This document shows, in pieces, positions 22,532-29,794 of a DNA stretch of 64,000 nucleotides. The DNA comes from Myxococcota bacterium (GTDB taxonomy: Bacteria; Myxococcota_A; UBA9160; SMWR01). The DNA lies in assembly GCA_039030075.1 (NCBI GenBank), contig JBCCEW010000027.1:1-64000 (forward strand), written 5' to 3'. A model generated the notes under the pieces. It did not search any database. It saw only the letters and a program-made list of their open reading frames with translations, and had not been told where the DNA came from. Every line of letters starts with the position of its first letter. Position 1 is the stretch's first letter. Position numbers and translations under genes: made by a program.

Positions 22532-23596
22532 CTACTCCGGGTAGCGCTCGAGCGGTTGAGAGCAGTCAGCGCACGTCTCGGCCGGCGCCCGGTACTCGGT
22601 GTGGCAGCTTGGGCAGAAGCCCACCGCCCATGGATCCTGTCGCGTGGGTCCCGCGAGCAGCCCCTCAATCGGCTCCCCGAGTTCCCGGGTCAGCTGCTCC
22701 AGCGCGCGCAGCTCGAGCGGCGCGAGGACACCATCCGCGCCTCGGGCCGCCAGGATCTCGGACCGGAGTGCAGCCTGGCGCGCGTCTCCCGCCAGGAGCA
22801 ATGCCGCGAGAACGGCCGGGTGAACGCGGCCCAGCGCTTCGGCCTCGACGCGGTGGTACGCACGCAACAACTGCGGCGGATAGACGAAGGCCTCGAAGAG
22901 CAGCTGGACCCGCTCGCCCAGGGCTCCCGGGCGCACCGCGCGATCGCTCCTAGCCAACGCCAGCAGACACACCAGGTGCCAGAACAGGACTGCTGGAAAT
23001 GCAAGCGAAAGCGCTCTTTCGCTCCCGACGGCGGCAACCGCGATCGGCAGAAGCACGAGCAGGCCCAGGGCATAGACGTTCAGGACCCAGCGGAGGCCGC
23101 GCGTTGCACGGGCGAGCGAGTCGCTCCTCTCCGAGAAAGAAGCCACGTCGGTATCGCGCGCCAGCTGCTCCGCAGTCCCGGCGAGCCATACCTCGTTCTC
23201 GCTGCCCCCTGCGCTCGCGATCAGCGACTCGATCGCGCGCGCGCTCGCCTCACTGGCACCGCGCGCGAAAGGGCGACCATCGACGCGAACCAGCGTCCCG
23301 GTCCGCGTGACCTCGGGGGCTACCCCAGGATCCCAATCGGCCTCAGCCGCGGGCGGTGTCCATGCCGACCACCGGGAAGCCACACCCGGACTCCGGAATC
23401 CGGTCTCGGATTCGACCCAAGGCAGCCGCTCGCCAACCGGATTCGAACTCGACGGAAGCGGATTCGTGAGCCTCCACCCCGGCCCCGCGGATGCAACGAA
23501 GCCACCCGGCCCCATCCTGAAGAGCACGGAGCGCGCCGGCAAATGCACCGCACACTGCAGTCCGTACAAGAGCCACAGTGCGAACACGAACTCCAC
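22532..23596 (-). CDS. Membrane protein with C-terminal zinc ribbon
   Basis: A 354-aa protein with hydrophobic helices at the N-terminus (EFVFALWLLYGLQCAVHL) and in the middle (WVLNVYALGLLVLLPIAVAA and ALSLAFPAVLFWHLVCLLALA), a polar region and a C-terminal zinc ribbon: CPSCHTEYRAPAETCADC. The first part contains a soluble periplasmic-like domain (about 60-165). No family assigned. The GTG start is preceded by GAGGG. Its function may involve membrane-associated protein recognition by the ribbon, but this is guesswork. Confidence 0.6.
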   Translation of the reverse strand: MEFVFALWLLYGLQCAVHLPARSVLFRMGPGGFVASAGPGWRLTNPLPSSSNPVGERLPWVESETGFRSPGVASRWSAWTPPAAEADWDPGVAPEVTRTGTLVRVDGRPFARGASEASARAIESLIASAGGSENEVWLAGTAEQLARDTDVASFSERSDSLARATRGLRWVLNVYALGLLVLLPIAVAAVGSERALSLAFPAVLFWHLVCLLALARSDRAVRPGALGERVQLLFEAFVYPPQLLRAYHRVEAEALGRVHPAVLAALLLAGDARQAALRSEILAARGADGVLAPLELRALEQLTRELGEPIEGLLAGPTRQDPWAVGFCPSCHTEYRAPAETCADCSQPLERYPE

Positions 23597-23705
23597 ACAA
23601 CCCTCACGCGACCGTCAGGGCTACCAACAGTCCTCTTTCATCCCGCTGGAAGGACCCTGCGTGGCGCCTGCCGCCCGGCATCGCTCCGAACGCCAAACCA
23701 CGCGT

Positions 23706-24590
23706 TCAGCCGATGGGCTGCTCCGGGTCGTGCTCCGCGGATCGCCCGGAGAAGAAGAACCGCTTGATGCCCGCGCCCAGCGCCACGAAGAATACGGCAA
23801 TCGGCTTCCAGAGTTTCGCAAGAAGGCCGCTTTGTGCGAGAGCCGCTGCGCCGCCACCGACCACGAGCGCGGCGAGCCCATAGGTAGCGAGCTTGTCCGT
23901 TCCCGGAACGTACTCGGCGTACGTGCTTCCCGGGCGATAGCGGTACCCCGCGAGCAGCGCATCCACCTTCGCCATCGCACTGTCCAGCTCTTCGGGAGCG
24001 GCTACGAGCGTCGCCGTCATGACACCGCGGCGCCCCAGGAGCTTCACGATGCGATTGATGTTCTGGCCCTCGTCCGTCTCACCGATGATGGCCCAGCTGA
24101 GATTGTTGGTACGCGCGTCGTAGTGGGGCTGTTCGTGCCAACCGATGATCGACATCGTGGACCAACCGCGCTCCGCGCGTTCCGCATTCGCGACTTCCGT
24201 TCCTTCGCGAATCGAGGCCAGAAGAGCGTCTGCATCCAGGTCCTCGCGCTCGGAATCGTCGACGTACCCACTCTCGTCGAACTCGAAGATCACGAACCAG
24301 CCCTCTTCATCCGAGGCCGCGGCGATCGTGCCCACCTCCATTCCGCTGATCGGATTGTGGGTGAGCTCCATCAGGCGCCGGGAGTCCTCCGCATCGAGAT
24401 AGACGGTGTTCTCGTCCAGGTCGATCTCGGCCAGATCGTCACCCAGGGGCGCCGTGCCGGGACCGAGCGTCCAGGACAACTGCGGGGGCTCTTCCGAATC
24501 GGCCTGGGCCCCGATCGGGATCGGACTCGCAAGGAGAAACACGGCCCCCACCACGAGCCCGATTCGGATGCCACGGAGTTCGAACCGCAT
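23706..24590 (-). CDS. DUF2167 family membrane-anchored protein
   Basis: A 294-aa exported protein with signal peptide (VVGAVFLLASPIPIGAQA) and the conserved order of DUF2167: LGDDLAEIDLDENTVYLD, ELTHNPISGMEVG, WFVIFEFDESGYVDDSE, DADALLASIREGT, GWHEQPHYDARTNNLSWAI, IVKLLGRRGVMTATLVA, then YGLAALVVGGGAAAL and a C-terminal hydrophobic helix pair with a basic end. The family's molecular role is unknown. GGAGGGGA is adjacent to the ATG. It is 110 bases downstream of nothing co-directional and probably forms its own unit. Confidence 0.85.
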   Translation of the reverse strand: MRFELRGIRIGLVVGAVFLLASPIPIGAQADSEEPPQLSWTLGPGTAPLGDDLAEIDLDENTVYLDAEDSRRLMELTHNPISGMEVGTIAAASDEEGWFVIFEFDESGYVDDSEREDLDADALLASIREGTEVANAERAERGWSTMSIIGWHEQPHYDARTNNLSWAIIGETDEGQNINRIVKLLGRRGVMTATLVAAPEELDSAMAKVDALLAGYRYRPGSTYAEYVPGTDKLATYGLAALVVGGGAAALAQSGLLAKLWKPIAVFFVALGAGIKRFFFSGRSAEHDPEQPIG

Positions 24591-24843
24591 TCCCCTCCCC
24601 CTCCTTTTCGGGCAGTCAGCTGCCCATTTCTGTGTTGCGTGAACACTCTACTCGGGATTCGGCTGTGGGGGGAACGCAAGAGCGTGCCCTTTGCCGGGAC
24701 CGCTCCAGGGCGTGGTTGACGGCGTTTCCGAGCGCCCGCTTCGGTAGAACCCTCGACGCCGCGCTTGGCGCGGGCGGCTCCCGAGGCGCGCGCCCAGACA
24801 CCGAATCTCGCCCTGATGGCTGAACCCGCCGAAGCACTCGGAT

Positions 24844-25593
24844 ATGCACCCGATTGCCGACGACCGCCTGGCCCTCGTGCGCGACGACCTCGTCGCCCTG
24901 GACGGCCAGTTCGATCTGCTGCGCGCGAGCGACGCCCTGCCCTTCCGAAGCGTCCTCGACATCGGCTTCGGCCGCGGCGGCGCCTCGGTCTACTTCGCTT
25001 CGGCCGGGAAGCAGGTGACGGCGCTGAGCCTCACCGAGATCGGCGTCGACTACCCGCGCGAGATCGCCGACCAGGACTACCCGGCCGACCTGATGGACGA
25101 GCTCGGCATCGTGCGCAGCGGTGTCGATTTCCACGACTTCGACGCCGCGCCGGGGAGCTTCGATGCGATCTGGGCCGCCCACATCCTCGAGCACTCCCTC
25201 GACCCGGGCCGCTTCCTGCGCCGCTCCCACGCGCTGCTCGCCGACGACGGCTGGCTGTTGATCTCGGTGCCGCCCTTCAAGCACCAGGTGGTGATGGGTC
25301 ACGTGTGCGTCGGCTGGAACCTCGGCCTCTTGATGCACGCGCTCGTGGTGACGGGCTTCGACGTCCGCAGCGGACGCTTCGTGCGCCACGGCTACAACAT
25401 CGCCGCCTTCGTACAGAAGGGGAACCCGCTCGAACCGCTGATCGCCCGCGGCGCGAGCTACGACGAGCTCTCGGTCACCGCCTTCCAGGAACCCTACTGC
25501 GAGAGCTGCTGGCCCTTCCGGGTGAAGCAGGGCTTCGAAGGGGATCTCGAGGCCATCAACTGGGAATGGCCGGACGGCGCCGGCCCGGGCTGA
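24844..25593 (+). CDS. Class I SAM-dependent methyltransferase
   Basis: A 249-aa cytoplasmic protein. Motif I is SVLDIGFGRGGASV (about 36-49), motif II region acidic (LSLTEIGVD), and the post-motif IWAAHILEHSLDPGRFLRRSHALL with LISVPPF is typical of Methyltransf_11/UbiE-type enzymes. The substrate cannot be read. It is transcribed away from the DUF2167 gene across a 250-base gap in which I see no clear promoter, and it ends 11 bases before the convergent GST gene. Confidence 0.8.
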   Translation: MHPIADDRLALVRDDLVALDGQFDLLRASDALPFRSVLDIGFGRGGASVYFASAGKQVTALSLTEIGVDYPREIADQDYPADLMDELGIVRSGVDFHDFDAAPGSFDAIWAAHILEHSLDPGRFLRRSHALLADDGWLLISVPPFKHQVVMGHVCVGWNLGLLMHALVVTGFDVRSGRFVRHGYNIAAFVQKGNPLEPLIARGASYDELSVTAFQEPYCESCWPFRVKQGFEGDLEAINWEWPDGAGPG

Positions 25594-25604
25594 GCCCTAC
25601 CCCG

Positions 25605-26249
25605 TCAGGCGGCTGCGGCCGCCTTCGCGATCGCCTCGAACTCGTGCGCCACGGCCGGCCGTGACGCCACGCGCCCCGCCCAGTCGGCGAGATGGGAGAG
25701 TGCGGGATCGAAGCCGGCGCCCAGCGAAGCGGCGAAGCCGAGCGAGACGTAGACGCTCACGTCGGCCACCCCGAAGTCGCTGCACAGGAAGGCGCGATTG
25801 GCGAGGGTGCGGTCGAGATGCGCGTGAAACCCTCGGTACGCAGCGAGCGCGGCCTCCTGGGCTGCCGCGTCGCGGCCGTCCGCATCCGCGTCGAGAAAAA
25901 CCTCACGGATCAACACCGTGAGGTGCTCTTTGCAGAAGTGGTCGCCCATGTCTTCCCACATGCGCGCCTCGGCACGTTCGCGCGGGCCCTTCGGGTAGAG
26001 CGGCACGTCCGGATGGGCCTCTTCCAGATACTCGAGGATCACCGTGGAGTCGACGACGGCGAGCCCTTCGAGCGCCAGCACCGGCACTTCTCCGCGCGGG
26101 CTCAGTGCCCGGAAGGCCTCGGGCTTCGGGCCCCAGCGGTTCTTCCGCGTCCAGGGAATCTCGCGGTGGGTGTAGGCGAGCTGCTTCTCGGCGAGCGCGA
26201 TGCGCACCTTCGCGCTGAACGGACTGAGAATGCCGGACCAGAGTTCCAT
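25605..26249 (-). CDS. Glutathione S-transferase family protein
   Basis: A 214-aa protein with an N-terminal thioredoxin-like domain and helical C-terminal domain. LSPFSAKVRIALAEKQL is the glutathione-binding start; the usual Cys/Ser position is S12. GEVPVLALEG and VVDSTVILEYLEE provide the cis-Pro loop and the Asp/Ser contact to the gamma-glutamyl group. Normal GST length. It may conjugate or isomerise an electrophile. The following genes (26340, 27013) do not overlap it. Confidence 0.9.
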   Translation of the reverse strand: MELWSGILSPFSAKVRIALAEKQLAYTHREIPWTRKNRWGPKPEAFRALSPRGEVPVLALEGLAVVDSTVILEYLEEAHPDVPLYPKGPRERAEARMWEDMGDHFCKEHLTVLIREVFLDADADGRDAAAQEAALAAYRGFHAHLDRTLANRAFLCSDFGVADVSVYVSLGFAASLGAGFDPALSHLADWAGRVASRPAVAHEFEAIAKAAAAA

Positions 26250-26339
26250 ACGAGACCTCCCGGGCGCGAGCGCAGTGTCGCACGAGCAGGAACACCGACC
26301 ATTCCCTCCCGGGTAAGGGAAACCCCGCCTCCGCCGGCC

Positions 26340-26906
26340 TCAGGCCTTCGCCGGGCCCGCCCCCAGTTCCTCGAAGCGCGCACCGAAGGGCTCGTTCTCG
26401 AGGTCGAGCGCGTTCACGAGGAAGCTGACGGTGTGGTAGAGGCCCACCGTGTAGATCAGCTCCAGGATCTCGAGCGGTTCGAAGTGTTCGCGCAGGCCTT
26501 CCCAACCCGCGTCCGAGAGCGTGGCCGTGTCGTGCAATTCGTCGCAGAGCCGGACCAGCGCGGCCTGGCGCGGTGCGAAGGCTGGATCGTCGGCCGTGCC
26601 ATCGACCGTGGCGCGCAGCACGTCTTCTCCGAGTTCGAGCGGCCGCCCGAAGGCGTTGACATGGACGCCCCACTCGTACTCGGCGCGGCAGCGCGCGGTC
26701 GTCCGGTGGATCACGATCTCGCGATCGCGGATCGGCACGGGCCCCCGGTCGAGCACCCCAGCGCGCATGAAGCGGGGGAACAGTCGCTCGCTGCGGGCCA
26801 TCACGCGGAAGAGCACGAGCGGGTCCATGCCCTCAGGCATGACGAGATCGAAGAGCTTCTGGGCCTCGGGATCGTACGGGGGGTCGACGGGGGCGATTCG
26901 GGGCAT
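26340..26906 (-). CDS. Carboxymuconolactone decarboxylase family protein
   Basis: A 188-aa AhpD-like helical protein. LFRVMARSERLFPRFMRAG and DREIVIHRTTARCRAEYEWGVHVNAF match the CMD fold in which E-Y-E-W-x-x-H lines the active site; the CxxC of peroxidase-type members is absent, so it is not an alkylhydroperoxidase of that type. It diverges from the HxlR-type regulator across a 106-base gap that contains repeated palindromic sites, so it is the likely regulated target. Confidence 0.85.
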   Translation of the reverse strand: MPRIAPVDPPYDPEAQKLFDLVMPEGMDPLVLFRVMARSERLFPRFMRAGVLDRGPVPIRDREIVIHRTTARCRAEYEWGVHVNAFGRPLELGEDVLRATVDGTADDPAFAPRQAALVRLCDELHDTATLSDAGWEGLREHFEPLEILELIYTVGLYHTVSFLVNALDLENEPFGARFEELGAGPAKA

Positions 26907-26927
26907 CGGTTCCTCGGCTGCGGGCGC

Positions 26928-26976
26928 GCTACTATTTTCGTAGCAAGCGAGAAGCTAGTGCTTCGATTTTCGTAGC
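26928..26976. promoter_or_regulatory. Probable HxlR operator with 32-bp repeat
   Basis: GCTAC-N7-GTAGC is an exact inverted repeat at 26928-26944, and ATTTTCGTAGC occurs at 26934-26944 and again at 26966-26976. The 32-bp offset puts the copies on the same face of the helix about three turns apart. It lies between the divergent CMD and HxlR-type genes. Confidence 0.6.
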
Positions 26977-27012
26977 GCAAGACTCCGAACGATCCACCAC
27001 CGAAGGAAGCCC

Positions 27013-27354
27013 ATGCCTCCGCCCCGTCCTGGCCAACGCGTTCGCGGCAGCCGCACCGGTCGCCCGGTCATGGCGCTGCTCGACCTGCTCGGGCGGCGCT
27101 GGACCCTGCGCGTGCTCTGGGAGCTCCGCGACGGCCCGCGCTCCTTTCGCGGACTGCGCTCGGCGTGCGACGACATCTCGCCGAGCACGCTGAACGCACG
27201 ACTCACGGAACTCCGCGACGCGGGGCTCATCGTGCTGGAAGAGCCCGAAGGCTATGCCCTCACCGATCAGGCCATGGACCTCTGCAAGCTGCTCCTGCCC
27301 CTGGACGGCTGGGCCCGGCGTTGGGGGAAACGCCTGCCAACGAACGGGAGCTGA
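27013..27354 (+). CDS. HxlR-family winged-helix regulator
   Basis: A 113-aa DNA-binding protein: LLGRRWTLRVLWELRDGPRS is the hallmark of HxlR proteins (GxxWxxxIL-x-L), followed by FRGLRSACDDISPSTLNARL (recognition helix) and the wing GLIVLEEPEGYALTD. The upstream palindromic repeats are its probable operator and the divergent CMD gene its probable target. Many HxlR regulators sense oxidants or aldehydes via Cys; a Cys (C57, SACDD) is close to the recognition helix. Confidence 0.9.
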   Translation: MPPPRPGQRVRGSRTGRPVMALLDLLGRRWTLRVLWELRDGPRSFRGLRSACDDISPSTLNARLTELRDAGLIVLEEPEGYALTDQAMDLCKLLLPLDGWARRWGKRLPTNGS

Positions 27355-27409
27355 GGGCGCCGTGGTATCGTCCGCGCGGTCGTCGCACCGAAGGCCAGGA
27401 GGTTGCGGA

Positions 27410-28816
27410 ATGCGTGGGGGTCGGGTCCGTCGGGGTGTCGTCGCGCTGGCGACCGGCATCGTGCTCGCACTTCCGGCCGCCTCGGGAGCCGCGCCACGCG
27501 GCGCCATCCTGGTGCTCGTCGACACGCTCCGCGCCGACCACGTGGGCTACGCCGGCTACGAACGTCCCACCTCCCCCGCGCTCGACGGGCTGGCGAAGCA
27601 GGGCGTCGTCTTCGAGCAGGCGATCGCCTATTCGAGCTGGACACTGCCCTCGGCCGTAGCGCTCTTCTCGGGACGTTGGGGCGACAGGCGCGCCTACGAC
27701 ACCGACCGACGCAAGCTGCGCCGTTCCTTCGCCGAGCACTTCCAGGCCGCCGGCGTCCGCACCGCTGCCTTCACCGAAGGCGGCTACGTCTCGCGCCATT
27801 TCGGGTTTCAGCGCGGCTTCGAAACTTATGTCGAGGAAGAGGGACCCGTGCGCCTGGTGGTCGGCGATGCCGCGGCCAAGAACCGACGCGCCGGGTCGGT
27901 CGACCGCACCTTCCGTCAGGCGATCCAGTGGCTCCGCTCGAACAAGGACGAGCGCTTCTTCCTGGTGATCCACACCTACGAGCCCCACACCCCCTACCAG
28001 CGACACCACTTCGCGGGCCGCCTCTCGCCAGGTCGCATTGGGCCCGTCCTGCACAGTGCGCCGCTGAAGGACTTCCAGACCGGGAAGAAGCACTTCGCTC
28101 CGTCCGAGATCGAGTACATGCGCGCGCTCTACGACGGCGGCATTCTCGAAACCGACCGCCACCTGGCGAGGCTACTCGGCGCTCTGTCCGAGCTCGGTCT
28201 GTCTGGCCAAACGGTGGTCGCGGTCTCGAGCGACCACGGGGAAGAACTGGGCGATCACTACCTCGGCTTCAGCGGCGACCACGGCCACTCGCTCTACGAC
28301 GAGCTCGTGCGCGTGCCGCTCGTCATCCGCGATCCGACCCGCAAGCGGCCCGTCACCCGGGTGAAGGCGCAGGTGCGCAGCATCGACATCCTGCCCACCC
28401 TCGCCGACCTGATGGGGCTGCCCCGCGCCATGGGCGTCGAAGGTCAGAGCCTCGCACCGCTCATGAACGGAACGGAACGCCAGGGACGCATCGCCTACGG
28501 GGGCGCGGTGAAGGTCGCCCCGCGCCGGAACTTCGTCCGCCACCTGGGCTGGAAGTACATCGAGGCCGTGCCCGAAGGCGCCGCGGCCAGCCCGCTCCGC
28601 CCACGCCCTGCCCCGGTCGAACTCTACGACCTCACGGCCGACCCCGGCGAGCGCAAGAACCTCGCAGCAGAGCAGCCCGAGACCGTCGAGCGCTTCCGCG
28701 CCTGGCTGGCCGCGCACCGGGCCGAAGCGCGCGGAGGGGCGCCGCAGCCCGCCGTCGACGAGGACCTGCCCGAGGAGCTTCGCGAGCGCTTGCGTTCGCT
28801 CGGCTACGTCGAGTAG
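27410..28816 (+). CDS. Sulfatase-fold exported hydrolase without formylglycine cysteine
   Basis: A 468-aa protein of the alkaline phosphatase/sulfatase superfamily: signal peptide (GVVALATGIVLALPAASGA), metal ligand D38 (LVLVDTLRADH), nucleophile region SSWTLPSAVALFSG (75-88) and second metal site SSDHGEELGDH, ending with LRSLGYVE. In type I sulfatases the motif begins Cys or Ser-x-Pro-x-Arg and is turned into formylglycine; here Thr78 takes the Cys position and the Arg is Ala. This is the pattern of phospho-transferring members of the superfamily (LTA-synthase-like), so a phosphoester or phosphoethanolamine substrate may be more likely than sulfate. AGGAGG precedes the ATG. Confidence 0.85.
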   Translation: MRGGRVRRGVVALATGIVLALPAASGAAPRGAILVLVDTLRADHVGYAGYERPTSPALDGLAKQGVVFEQAIAYSSWTLPSAVALFSGRWGDRRAYDTDRRKLRRSFAEHFQAAGVRTAAFTEGGYVSRHFGFQRGFETYVEEEGPVRLVVGDAAAKNRRAGSVDRTFRQAIQWLRSNKDERFFLVIHTYEPHTPYQRHHFAGRLSPGRIGPVLHSAPLKDFQTGKKHFAPSEIEYMRALYDGGILETDRHLARLLGALSELGLSGQTVVAVSSDHGEELGDHYLGFSGDHGHSLYDELVRVPLVIRDPTRKRPVTRVKAQVRSIDILPTLADLMGLPRAMGVEGQSLAPLMNGTERQGRIAYGGAVKVAPRRNFVRHLGWKYIEAVPEGAAASPLRPRPAPVELYDLTADPGERKNLAAEQPETVERFRAWLAAHRAEARGGAPQPAVDEDLPEELRERLRSLGYVE

Positions 28817-28852
28817 CCCGCTCGCGGCGGCTTCCGCGGCCCGAAACGACGA

Positions 28853-28887
28853 AGCCCCGGCGAGTAGTTCTCGCCGGGGCTCTTCTC
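28853..28887. terminator. Strong hairpin terminator after the sulfatase-like gene
   Basis: AGCCCCGGCGAG (28853-28864) and CTCGCCGGGGCT (28870-28881) are exact complements with a 5-base loop, followed by TCTTCT. It may also serve the convergent gene ending at 28977. Confidence 0.75.
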
Positions 28888-28976
28888 GCAGCCTCGGATT
28901 GGTTCCACCCGGGAATCGTCACCGAACGCCGCGAGCCCCCATCTCCGTGACTCCGCGTCGGAGTCACCCGATCCGG

Positions 28977-29471
28977 CTAGTCGTCGTAGCAGTCGTCGTC
29001 GTAGTACCGATCGCGGTAGCGCGAGTGACGGTGGCCGCGATGGCGGTAGCCGTCGTCGTAGCTCTTCTCGTACCGCTCGTAGCGCTCGTACCCGTGACGC
29101 CGACCCCGCGGCGGTCGGTCGTAGGGGTCGCCGTCGTAGTAGTGATACTCCTTGCGCACTTTGTGGATGTTGACCGGCTGATATGGCGGGTGATGGACGT
29201 AGCCGCGCTGGCGATAGCCGCGGTGCCCATACCCGTGACCCCGGTAGGGCCCGGCGTAGCCGTGACCGGGACCCAGCAGGATCTGCTGCAGGAGAAACTT
29301 GCCGCCGCCCACCACTTCGTGGGCCGCGATCGCACCCAGCGCCGTCTTGAACCCGTCTTCGAACTCGTCGCCGGCCTGCGCGGGGGTCGCCATCGCCAGC
29401 CCCGCGACGACGCCCATCGCACCCAGCCAACCTGCGGTGCGCGTCGCCTTCCCTCGATTCCTTCGCTCCAT
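28977..29471 (-). CDS. Exported Tyr/His/Gly/Arg-rich protein
   Basis: A 164-aa protein with signal peptide (WLGAMGVVAGLAMATPAQA) and a C-terminal half (about residues 72-164) dominated by Tyr, His, Gly, Arg and Asp in short repeats (GHGYAGPYRGHGYGHRGYRQ, then RYERYEKSYDDGYRHR and a YYDDDCYDD end). A conserved-looking helix (FEDGFKTALGAIAAHEVVGG) lies between. Such low-complexity, aromatic-rich secreted proteins may bind metals or nucleic acids or aid surface structures; no family is assigned. GGAGG lies 6 bases before the ATG. Confidence 0.7.
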   Translation of the reverse strand: MERRNRGKATRTAGWLGAMGVVAGLAMATPAQAGDEFEDGFKTALGAIAAHEVVGGGKFLLQQILLGPGHGYAGPYRGHGYGHRGYRQRGYVHHPPYQPVNIHKVRKEYHYYDGDPYDRPPRGRRHGYERYERYEKSYDDGYRHRGHRHSRYRDRYYDDDCYDD

Positions 29472-29794
29472 CGCGAACCTCCTCCCATTCTCGTATTCGG
29501 GGACACTTCCCGTCCGTCCGAGGCTCTTGGGTCTTGGGGGATGGGACGCCCCGCAAAAGCGGGGTATTCGCGGTTTTGGCGAATCCGGGCCGATTGCCGC
29601 GCAGATTCCCAGCAGCGCCGCGGCCGATTCCGAAGCGACTGGAATCATTCAGGATTTCAGGAGCGCCCCGACGGCCCGCCGGGTCCCCTGAATCGTCCGG
29701 GCTGGCCTACCGTCCGTCCTGGGGCCGTGGGCGGCGGCCGATTCCCGGGTGAGACGTCTCGCGTCCGCCCTGCGAGGGACCGATCTCCAAGGTG
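29472..29794. other. Structured intergenic region between divergent genes
   Basis: No gene is supported. Two tandem hairpins lie at 29549-29564 (CCCCGC-AAAA-GCGGGG) and 29566-29584 (ATTCGC-N7-GCGAAT), and further short complements follow (ATTCAGGA...TTTCAGGAG, CCCCTGAATC near 29647-29697). The region is upstream of both the Tyr-rich protein gene and pbp1b. Read on the minus strand, the hairpins would lie in the 5' leader of the Tyr-rich gene. Confidence 0.5.

Noticed and set aside
27410-28816. Ordinary formylglycine-type arylsulfatase
   Set aside because: The Cys/Ser-x-Pro-x-Arg motif is missing; Thr is at the nucleophile position.
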